This document shows positions 1 through 5,925 of a stretch of DNA of 6,615 nt, piece by piece; within the stretch, counting starts at the first letter, position 1; each line of letters begins with the position of its first letter. The stretch spans positions 1 through 6,615 of the forward strand of contig QIHS01000517.1 in the NCBI GenBank assembly GCA_003229095.1, read 5' to 3'. This DNA is from Woeseia sp. Lineage in GTDB: Bacteria; Pseudomonadota; Gammaproteobacteria; Steroidobacterales; Woeseiaceae. Position numbers and translations under genes: made by a program. The notes under the pieces are model-generated. The model saw only the letters and a program-made list of their open reading frames with translations. It was not told where the DNA came from and ran no database searches.

Positions 1-20
1 ACTGATATCTGAATGGAACT

Positions 21-25
21 GGGAG
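21..25 (+). promoter_or_regulatory. Shine-Dalgarno of pilQ
   Basis: GGGAG lies eight bases upstream of the ATG at 34 and is inside the longer reading frame that begins at 13. It favours 34 as the true start. In a second frame the bases 35-37 form TGA, so an ATGA overlap with an upstream gene end is possible, but the upstream frame cannot be verified from this window. Confidence 0.6.
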
Positions 26-33
26 TATTCGGA

Positions 34-2208
34 ATGACGCTCAATATTAATACGACGATCGGCTCTTCAAACCGACGTTGGGTCATGCAAACGGCTGCAG
101 CGCTGCTGCTGTTTTGCGGTTTGTCCGCAGGTGCACAGGAAGCCAATCGCCTGCAGGACATACAGGTTCAGAGCTTGCCGGGACAACGTGTGGAGCTTAA
201 GTTAATTCTAAGCGGCACCGCACCGGAGCCTCTGGCGTTTACGATCGAAGATCCGGCTCGCATCGCACTCGACCTGCCCAATACAGTGCTTGGTCTTTCA
301 TCTCGTCGCCGTGATGTAAACATTGGCGCACTGGATACGGTCCTGACAGCAGAGGCCAACGGTCGAACCCGCGTCGTACTGAATCTCGATTCTATGGTTC
401 CTTACGAAATGCGCGCAAGCGGCAACACGATATTCGTCACGCTCGGTGTCGATAATGGCGCCAGCGCCTCTACAACGCAGTTCACCGGCAGCTCACAGAG
501 TTCGTCTTCACCTTCATTTGCATCAAGTGGTGCGCGGCAGATCAATAGTGTCGATTTCCGCCGCACTCGTGATGGTGGTGGCCGCATTCTGATCAACCTG
601 AGCGATCCTTCTACGCCAGTTGATATTCGCGAAGAAGGCGGGCGTGTTGTGGCCATATTCAAGAATACCTCGCTGCCATCTGAGTTGATGCGTCGCCTTG
701 ACGTAATGGATTTTGCAACGCCGGTGACGACTGTAGATACACTGCAGACCAACTCGGATACGCGTATCGTGATTTCGGCTGAGGGCAAGTACGAGCAACT
801 CGCATACCAGTCCGACAATGAATTTACGATCGAGATTAATCCGGCCACGGACAGCGTCGAGGAAGGCTCGTCACTGTACTCCGAGACCAAAGAATACGAA
901 GGTCAGCGTTTAACGCTGAATTTCCAGGACATTGAAACGCGCGCCGTATTGCAACTGCTGGCTGAAACGTCAGGTCGCAACATTGTTGTATCGGACACGG
1001 TAGCAGGCAATGTGACGCTGCGACTCAGGAATGTTCCCTGGGACCAGGCGCTCGATATTGTGATGACCACCAAGGGTCTGGACATGCGCGAGAATGGCAA
1101 TGTGATCATTGTTGCGCCCGCCGACGAAATCGCGGCTCGCGAAACAGCAGATCTTGAAGCGCGCCTGGCGATTATTGAGCTTGAGCCTCTATATTCCGAG
1201 TTCTTGCAGGTCAACTACGCCAGAGCGGCAGATCTTGCGGTCCTGATCGGTGGTGGCGACTCGAACAGCCTGCTGTCATCTCGCGGCAGCGTTGGCATCG
1301 ATAGTCGGACCAATACTCTTTTGGTTCAGGACACAGCAGAGAGCTTGCAGGGCATTCGCAGGCTGGTTCGAACGCTGGATATACCGATTCGCCAGGTGTT
1401 GATCGAAGCTCGAATCGTGGTGGTAAACGACGACTACAGCAGAGAACTCGGCGTGCGCTTTGGCGCTACGGGTTTTAGAGAAAACAGCACAGACGGCGCC
1501 ACTGTTATTTCAGCAACCGGTGCCGGCACGGATACTATTGTGTCCTCGATTCTCGACAATCTTGGCACCAACGGCACGATTTTCCCGGTCCAGTTACCGC
1601 AGTTGTCAGATCGTTACAATGTCAACCTGCCGATTCAGAATGCAGCCGGCCGTTTTTCGCTGGCCTTGCTGGAAACAGATTACCTGGTTGACCTCGAACT
1701 GGCTGCACTGCAGGCAGAAGGTCGTGGCGAGATCGTTTCAACGCCTCGCCTGATCACGCTGAATCAACAGGAAGCACGCATCGAGCAGGGCGTCGAGATC
1801 CCATTTCAGGAATCGGCGTCTTCAGGTGCGACGACAACCCAGTTCAAGAAGGCGGTATTGTCATTGGTCGTGACCCCGCAGATTACGCCGGACAACAACA
1901 TCATTATGGATCTGTTGGTAAACAGTGATAGCGTTGGCGCGCTGACGCCGAGCGCAACCGGTGGCCTGGTTCCCAGTATCGATACCCGACTTGTAGATAC
2001 GCGCGTATTGGTACGGGATGGGCAAACGGTCGTATTGGGCGGCATTTACGAAACGGAAACGCGTGAGACGGTCACCAAGGTTCCAGTACTGGGGGATCTC
2101 CCGGGGGTTGGCTTCCTGTTCCGCTCAACAGCCACGGTTTCAGACAAGTCGGAGTTGTTGATTTTCGTAACACCGAGAATTCTCAACGAAGGTTCAAGCA
2201 TCTACTAA
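34..2208 (+). CDS. pilQ: Type IV pilus secretin PilQ
   Basis: PilQ forms the multimeric outer-membrane channel through which the type IV pilus is extruded and retracted. It docks to the periplasmic PilP and inner-membrane PilMNO proteins. I chose the ATG at 34 because GGGAG lies eight bases before it. An in-frame ATG at 13 adds seven residues, directly follows an in-frame TGA at 10-12 and has no visible Shine-Dalgarno. From the ATG at 34 the protein has 724 residues, typical for PilQ. A signal peptide spans about 1-34 (RR, then a hydrophobic stretch, ending AGA before QEA). Two AMIN domains (peptidoglycan binding in this family) lie at about 39-139 and 168-271, joined by a serine-rich linker at about 152-166. 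The STN domain is at about 290-362, the secretin N (NolW-like) domain at 381-450, and the secretin barrel to about 716. The barrel includes the signature VPVLGDLPGVGFLFR near 683-697 and ends LLIFVTPRIL. All domains are present. The expected upstream partner pilP lies outside the window; only a few bases of its tail could be present, and its frame cannot be decided. Confidence 0.96.
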   Translation: MTLNINTTIGSSNRRWVMQTAAALLLFCGLSAGAQEANRLQDIQVQSLPGQRVELKLILSGTAPEPLAFTIEDPARIALDLPNTVLGLSSRRRDVNIGALDTVLTAEANGRTRVVLNLDSMVPYEMRASGNTIFVTLGVDNGASASTTQFTGSSQSSSSPSFASSGARQINSVDFRRTRDGGGRILINLSDPSTPVDIREEGGRVVAIFKNTSLPSELMRRLDVMDFATPVTTVDTLQTNSDTRIVISAEGKYEQLAYQSDNEFTIEINPATDSVEEGSSLYSETKEYEGQRLTLNFQDIETRAVLQLLAETSGRNIVVSDTVAGNVTLRLRNVPWDQALDIVMTTKGLDMRENGNVIIVAPADEIAARETADLEARLAIIELEPLYSEFLQVNYARAADLAVLIGGGDSNSLLSSRGSVGIDSRTNTLLVQDTAESLQGIRRLVRTLDIPIRQVLIEARIVVVNDDYSRELGVRFGATGFRENSTDGATVISATGAGTDTIVSSILDNLGTNGTIFPVQLPQLSDRYNVNLPIQNAAGRFSLALLETDYLVDLELAALQAEGRGEIVSTPRLITLNQQEARIEQGVEIPFQESASSGATTTQFKKAVLSLVVTPQITPDNNIIMDLLVNSDSVGALTPSATGGLVPSIDTRLVDTRVLVRDGQTVVLGGIYETETRETVTKVPVLGDLPGVGFLFRSTATVSDKSELLIFVTPRILNEGSSIY

Positions 2209-2254
2209 TATTGAATCTTGTGAACCACATCGTGTATCGACAAGATACGGAAAC

Positions 2255-2281
2255 AAAGCCAACCTTCGGGTTGGCTTTTTT
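2255..2281 (+). terminator. Rho-independent terminator after pilQ
   Basis: A perfect ten-base-pair stem (AAAGCCAACC at 2255-2264 with GGTTGGCTTT at 2269-2278) encloses the very stable TTCG tetraloop. A run of six T begins in the 3' arm and continues to 2281. It lies 47 bases after the pilQ stop and 20 bases before the aroK start, so it should end the pilus transcript and separate it from the aro genes. The A-rich 5' side makes weak bidirectional action possible, but no gene converges on it. Confidence 0.93.
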
Positions 2282-2301
2282 CCAACATACAAAATCATGC
2301 C

Positions 2302-2787
2302 ATGGCTAATCCGAAAAACGTCTTCCTCATAGGCCCAATGGGCGCTGGAAAGTCTGCCGTTGGCCGGCATCTCGCTCGATTGATGCACCTTGATTTTGTG
2401 GACAGCGATGAGGAAATCGAGAATCGTACAGGCGTCGATATCTCCTTCATTTTTGAGAAAGAAGGTGAAGAGGGTTTTCGCAAACGCGAAGTCAAAATGA
2501 TCGACGAGCTGTCGCAAATGCAGGGCATCGTGCTCGCCGACAGTCGCAGTCGTTTAGGCGCGCGTGGTTTCGTCGTTTACCTGCATACCACGGTTCAACA
2601 ACAGCTCGATCGCACCCAGCGCGGCCGAAAACGGCCTTTGCTGGAAGATGGAGATCAAAAGAGCGTGCTCGAAGCGCTCATGGAAGTGCGAGACCCGCTC
2701 TATCGGGAGATTGCTGACCTGACTACAGAAACTGACGGCCGGCGCGTTCAGGCAGTCGCCCGGGACTTAGCTGACGCTATTAAATGA
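2302..2787 (+). CDS. aroK: Shikimate kinase lacking the glycine-triplet motif
   Basis: Shikimate kinase phosphorylates shikimate with ATP, the fifth step to chorismate in the cytoplasm. The 161-residue product has the Walker A loop GPMGAGKS (11-18), the shikimate-binding D34 and D36 in DSDEEIE, R60 in GFRKRE, the lid arginine region RGRKRPLL (107-114) and R130 in RDPLY. All match E. coli AroK (173 residues) in position and order. The oddity is at residues 79/80. After GIVLA the family has TGGG plus several residues before the RxRLxARG segment; here GIVLA is followed at once by DSRSRLGARG. Against E. coli numbering exactly nine residues are missing, including the three glycines that contact shikimate. 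The frame is kept, so this is a clean deletion and not a frameshift. Walker A and the lid are intact, so ATP binding may survive while shikimate binding or catalysis is probably badly hurt. The start ATG has no clear Shine-Dalgarno, and I see no convincing promoter after the terminator upstream. Identity as AroK is certain; activity is doubtful. Confidence 0.93.
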   Translation: MANPKNVFLIGPMGAGKSAVGRHLARLMHLDFVDSDEEIENRTGVDISFIFEKEGEEGFRKREVKMIDELSQMQGIVLADSRSRLGARGFVVYLHTTVQQQLDRTQRGRKRPLLEDGDQKSVLEALMEVRDPLYREIADLTTETDGRRVQAVARDLADAIK

Positions 2788-2809
2788 CGCCAACTGTTAG
2801 TATGCCCTG

Positions 2810-3880
2810 ATGGACAGTCGCACAATAAGTGTTGATCTGGGCGAGCGCAGCTACCCGATCGTCATCGGTGCGGGCCTCATCGCTGATCGTTTCGACCTGA
2901 CGCCGTACCTGGCGGGAAAACGTTGCCTTGTTGTCAGCAGTGAAAACGTGGCGCCGATCTACCTTGAGTCGCTGCAAGGCTGCCTCGAGGGCGTCGAGGT
3001 TCAGGCCGTTACACTTCCCGATGGTGAAAATCACAAGACCGTCGCAACAATGACTTCGATTCTGGATGAGCTGGTTTCCGGCAAGGCGAATCGCGACACG
3101 ACCGTCATTGCGCTTGGTGGTGGCGTAGTCGGGGACATTGCGGGATTTGCCGCTGCCTGTTTCATGCGCGGCGTGGCCTATATCCAGATCCCGACAACCC
3201 TGCTCGCGCAGGTAGATTCATCGGTTGGTGGTAAGACAGGCGTCAATCATCCCGGTGGGAAAAACCTGGTCGGCGCATTTCATCAGCCACGCATTGTGCT
3301 TATCGACACCGAGACACTACAGACATTGCCGGATCGCGAACTGAGATCGGGTCTCGCAGAAGTGATTAAATACGGTGCGATCATCGACAGGGATTTCTTC
3401 GCCTGGCTCGAATCCAACATGACCGCATTGCTCGACAGGGATTCATTGGCACTGGCCTACGCAATCGGGCGCTCCTGCGAAATCAAAGCCGAGATTGTCG
3501 CCGCGGATGAGCGCGAAACCGGCAGGCGCGCACTACTCAACTTCGGCCACACTTTCGGACACGCAATTGAGCATTGTGTGGGCTATGGAGAATGGTTGCA
3601 TGGTGAAGCGGTTGCTGCGGGGATGATCATGGCCACAGCGATGAGTGACATCGATCAGACGGAACAAAACAGACTCAAGGCGTTGCTTTCCGCCGCCGGA
3701 TTGCCCTGCGTGCCACCAAAGACCGGCGCCGCACAACTTCGAGATGCCATGCAGATGGACAAGAAAGCCAAAGCAGGCAAGCTTCATTTTGTACTGCTGC
3801 GTTCGCTCGGCGATGCCTATGTCAGTTCGGACTACGCATCCGCCGCATTGGATGCGGCACTCAGCGTTGCGGAATCCTGA
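2810..3880 (+). CDS. aroB: 3-dehydroquinate synthase
   Basis: AroB converts DAHP to 3-dehydroquinate, the second shikimate-pathway step, using NAD and a divalent metal in the cytoplasm. The 356-residue protein is of usual length. The NAD-binding segment GGGVVGDIAGFAAA is at 103-116, and the substrate and nucleotide loop TTLLAQVDSSVGGKTG is at 129-144, with K142. The three metal ligands are E184 (SGLAEVIKYG), H247 (LNFGHTFGHAIE) and H264 (LHGEAVAAGM), the same numbers as in E. coli AroB, so the catalytic core looks complete. The loop near residues 276-284 is about four residues shorter than in the relatives I recall. The gene starts 22 bases after the aroK stop. There is no obvious Shine-Dalgarno, so coupling to aroK translation is plausible. 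A two-codon reading frame (ATG CCC TGA at 2802-2810) ends on the A of the aroB ATG. Confidence 0.97.
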   Translation: MDSRTISVDLGERSYPIVIGAGLIADRFDLTPYLAGKRCLVVSSENVAPIYLESLQGCLEGVEVQAVTLPDGENHKTVATMTSILDELVSGKANRDTTVIALGGGVVGDIAGFAAACFMRGVAYIQIPTTLLAQVDSSVGGKTGVNHPGGKNLVGAFHQPRIVLIDTETLQTLPDRELRSGLAEVIKYGAIIDRDFFAWLESNMTALLDRDSLALAYAIGRSCEIKAEIVAADERETGRRALLNFGHTFGHAIEHCVGYGEWLHGEAVAAGMIMATAMSDIDQTEQNRLKALLSAAGLPCVPPKTGAAQLRDAMQMDKKAKAGKLHFVLLRSLGDAYVSSDYASAALDAALSVAES

Positions 3881-3881
3881 C

Positions 3882-5015
3882 TTGTCAGCGGCGCCAAATT
3901 CCCTGGCGGTTTACGCGGCGAATGAGCACACCGGGAAGGGCAGGCGATATGAGGAGGCGCCTGCCGAATATCGGGGCGAGTATCAACGAGATCGTGATCG
4001 AATTATTCACTCGACGGCCTTTCGCCGCCTGGTCTATAAAACGCAGGTGTTCGTGAATCATGAAGGCGATCTTTATCGAACACGAATGACGCACTCGCTC
4101 GAAGTTGCCCAAATCGCCCGTACGGTGGCAAACGCGCTGATGATCAGCGATCCACTGGTAGAGGCAATCAGCCTGGCACACGATCTTGGTCACACGCCGT
4201 TTGGCCACGCGGGCCAGGATTCGCTAAACGCCTGCATGCGTGACTTCGGCGGCTTCGAACACAACCTGCAGTCATTGCGTGTTGTCGATGAGCTTGAAGA
4301 AAAATATGCAGATTTCCCTGGACTGAACCTGACCTTCGAGACACGCGAGGGCATTCTCAAACATTGTTCAGCACGCATCGCGCGCAAACTCGGTGCGCTG
4401 GGCAAGCGATTCCTTGATCGACAGCAACCCGGGCTCGAAGCACAGCTTGTCAATATTGCGGACTCGATTGCCTACAACAACCATGACGTAGACGACGGGT
4501 TTCGCGCGGGCCTGCTTAACCTGGAGCAACTGCGCGAACAGCCATTGTTCGGTGAACACCATGACGTTGTTCGGGATAAATATCCGCAACTCGATGATCG
4601 CAGATTCATCTACGAGGTTATAAGGCGCATGATCGGGCAGGTCGTTACTGACTTGATTGAGAACTCAAGATCGAACATCGAAAGACTCGACCCCAAAACA
4701 ATCGACGATGTGCGTTCCGCCGGGAAGCCACTGATTGCTTTCAGTGACGACGTTTACGAGAAACACTCTTCACTCAAGAAATTCCTTCACGAAAACCTTT
4801 ACCGGCACGAGAAGGTGCGCGGGATGAACGACAAGACCAAGGTGATGGTCGAGGTGTTATTCGAGCGTTATATGGCAAGCGCAAGCGAGCTACCTGACGC
4901 GTTCGAACAGCGGGCGACGGGTCGGCAAGAGGCTGATAAGGCACGTGTTGTGGCCGATTACATCGCCGGCATGACAGATCGTTTCGCGATTGCGGAATAC
5001 GAACGTCTGTATTAA
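3882..5015 (+). CDS. dgt: dGTP triphosphohydrolase-like HD-domain protein
   Basis: This family hydrolyses dNTPs to deoxynucleosides and tripolyphosphate, adjusting the dNTP pool. I chose the TTG at 3882, one base after the aroB stop. It gives 377 residues, the normal size for the shorter Dgt-like subfamily, and GGAA lies seven bases before it. No ATG or GTG in frame occurs between there and the conserved core. An ATG at 3852 would overlap aroB by 29 bases, and longer upstream extensions are aroB read in another frame. Family blocks in order are YRGEYQRDRDRIIHSTAFRRL (30-50), YKTQVFVNHEGDLYRTR (52-68), HD metal ligands H71, H100-D101 (AHDLGHTPFGHAGQ) and D194 (ADSIAYNNHDVDDG), GGFEHNLQSLRVVD (123-136), and the C-terminal block DYIAGMTDRFAIAEYERLY (359-377). 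No key residue is missing. Substrate preference (dGTP or several dNTPs) cannot be read from sequence. The gene probably shares a transcript with aroKB. Confidence 0.92.
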   Translation: MSAAPNSLAVYAANEHTGKGRRYEEAPAEYRGEYQRDRDRIIHSTAFRRLVYKTQVFVNHEGDLYRTRMTHSLEVAQIARTVANALMISDPLVEAISLAHDLGHTPFGHAGQDSLNACMRDFGGFEHNLQSLRVVDELEEKYADFPGLNLTFETREGILKHCSARIARKLGALGKRFLDRQQPGLEAQLVNIADSIAYNNHDVDDGFRAGLLNLEQLREQPLFGEHHDVVRDKYPQLDDRRFIYEVIRRMIGQVVTDLIENSRSNIERLDPKTIDDVRSAGKPLIAFSDDVYEKHSSLKKFLHENLYRHEKVRGMNDKTKVMVEVLFERYMASASELPDAFEQRATGRQEADKARVVADYIAGMTDRFAIAEYERLY

Positions 5016-5024
5016 AGAATCCCT

Positions 5025-5122
5025 GAAAAACGGGGTCAGAAAAACGGCAAGAAAAACGGGTCAGGTTTATTTAAGACAATTAAACCTCACCCTTTTGGCC
5101 GAAAATAAACCTGACCCTTTTT
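5025..5122 (+). repeat. REP-like intergenic repeat cluster
   Basis: The unit GAAAAACGG occurs three times in a row at irregular spacing (starts 5025, 5039, 5051). The first and third continue into GGTCA. The third leads into GGGTCAGGTTTATTT (5058-5072), which has a perfect 15-base inverted copy at 5103-5117, flanked by A-runs on the left and T-runs on the right. A second inverted copy, TAAACCTCACCC with one mismatch, lies between them at 5081-5092. Intergenic palindromes built on GGGTCAG are, to my recollection, typical of REP-like elements moved by IS200-like (RAYT) transposases in Proteobacteria. No transposase is in this window. The cluster may be a decayed or compound element. The assignment to a REP family is inference; the repeats are directly visible. 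Confidence 0.7.
5052..5122 (+). terminator. Possible terminator hairpin after dgt
   Basis: The inverted repeat 5058-5072 with 5103-5117 gives a perfect 15-base-pair stem with a 30-base loop, followed by five T (5118-5122). A shorter competing hairpin uses the same left arm with 5081-5092 (12 positions, one C-C mismatch, 11-base loop), followed by TTTT. Either could stop transcription from the aroKB-dgt group before pyrF. The long loop and short T-run make this less certain than the terminator after pilQ. Confidence 0.4.
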
Positions 5123-5148
5123 GAGGACACACTTGGGCGGCCTCACTG

Positions 5149-5183
5149 CGGGCTCTGTGAAGCCCGGCAATTTGAGCTACAAT
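5149..5183 (+). promoter_or_regulatory. Possible promoter of pyrF-hemE
   Basis: A good -10 element, TACAAT, lies at 5178-5183. Seventeen bases upstream the matching -35 position reads CTGTGA (5155-5160), a weak match of three of six to the consensus. This -35 sequence is also the loop of a small perfect hairpin, CGGGCT (5149-5154) with AGCCCG (5161-5166), which lacks a T-run and so is not a terminator. The predicted start of transcription, near 5190, would leave a leader of about 25 bases before the pyrF GTG. Placement after the repeat cluster supports a separate promoter for pyrF. The -35 assignment is tentative. Confidence 0.38.
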
Positions 5184-5214
5184 CCGCCGCGATTTTCTCA
5201 ACCCCGGTTGCGCT

Positions 5215-5925
5215 GTGACTAAGAAAGATATTGCTGTTAAAGATCGCCTGATTTTCGCGCTGGATGTGCCCGACTGCGAGCGTGCCCGGGCGCTCGCGAA
5301 TGAACTCGGTGACGCGGTCACATTCTATAAAATGGGGCTGGAGCTGATGATGAGCGGCGGCTATTTTGAACTCGTGGACTGGATGCTGGCGCATGGCAAG
5401 AAAGTCTTTGCCGATCTCAAGTTCTTCGATATTCCCGCGACCGTGGGATCCGCGGTTCGGCAACTGAGAGACCGGGGCGTGAACTGCGTAACCGTACACG
5501 GCAACCAGTCAATCATGGAAGCGGCGGTCGAAAACAAGGGCGATCAGTTAAAGGTCCTCGCGGTTACCGTGTTGACCAGCCTTGATCGCGGCGACCTGGA
5601 TGACCTCGGCTTCGATTGCGATGTTGGCGAGCTGGTGTTGTCGCGTGCGAAACGGGCTTTCGAATCAGGCTGCGACGGTGTCATATCGTCAGGTCTGGAA
5701 GTTGCCAGGTTACGTGAATTCGTTGATCACAAGCTGCTTGTCGTGACGCCCGGCATACGGCCGGTAGATAATAAACCCGAAGGCGATCAAAAACGCGTCG
5801 TGAGCGTCGAACAGGCTTTTCAGAACGGCGCAGATCACATCGTCGTTGGTCGCCCAATTAGGGATGCGGCCAGTCCGCGCGAGGCTGCCGAAGCGATCCA
5901 GGCCACTATAGCGGAGCAATTCTGA
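5215..5925 (+). CDS. pyrF: Orotidine 5'-phosphate decarboxylase
   Basis: PyrF decarboxylates OMP to UMP, the last step of de novo pyrimidine synthesis, in the cytoplasm. The protein is 236 residues, normal for the family. Conserved parts are ALDVPD with D17, FYKMG with K39, the catalytic segment FADLKFFDIP with D67, K69 and D72, AVTVLTS (116-122), VVTPGIRP (176-183) and the phosphate-binding GRP with R213. The start is a GTG. No other plausible start codon occurs before the first conserved block, and no clear Shine-Dalgarno is seen. In wording (RLIFALDVP, GDQKRVVSVEQA, HIVVGRPI) it reads more like the alphaproteobacterial subgroup than the enterobacterial PyrF I remember, which suggests either an older paralogous lineage or transfer. 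The gene follows the repeat cluster and overlaps hemE by one base. Confidence 0.95.
   Translation: MTKKDIAVKDRLIFALDVPDCERARALANELGDAVTFYKMGLELMMSGGYFELVDWMLAHGKKVFADLKFFDIPATVGSAVRQLRDRGVNCVTVHGNQSIMEAAVENKGDQLKVLAVTVLTSLDRGDLDDLGFDCDVGELVLSRAKRAFESGCDGVISSGLEVARLREFVDHKLLVVTPGIRPVDNKPEGDQKRVVSVEQAFQNGADHIVVGRPIRDAASPREAAEAIQATIAEQF
5913..5916 (+). promoter_or_regulatory. Shine-Dalgarno of hemE inside pyrF
   Basis: GGAG lies within the last codons of pyrF, eight bases before the hemE ATG at 5925. It supports that ATG as the start and suggests hemE is translated from the pyrF transcript. Confidence 0.65.

Noticed and set aside
1..33. Tail of pilP
   Set aside because: Expected from conserved gene order, but with so few bases neither the frame nor the protein end can be recognised.
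402..890. 162-codon reading frame on the minus strand inside pilQ
   Set aside because: It is a shadow of the pilQ coding sequence; the product has no recognisable motif and no ribosome site, and pilQ's domains fully account for the region.
2218..2247. Possible promoter TTGTGA with CAAGAT before aroK
   Set aside because: The -10 match is poor, and the element lies upstream of the strong terminator, so its transcript would end before aroK.
3645..3881. N-terminal extension of dgt into aroB
   Set aside because: The extra residues are the aroB sequence read in another frame and are not part of the Dgt family; the TTG at 3882 gives the right length.
5149..5166. Small CGGGCT/AGCCCG hairpin as terminator or riboswitch
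   Set aside because: The stem is only six pairs with no T-run and is probably upstream of the transcription start; no known riboswitch pattern is visible.
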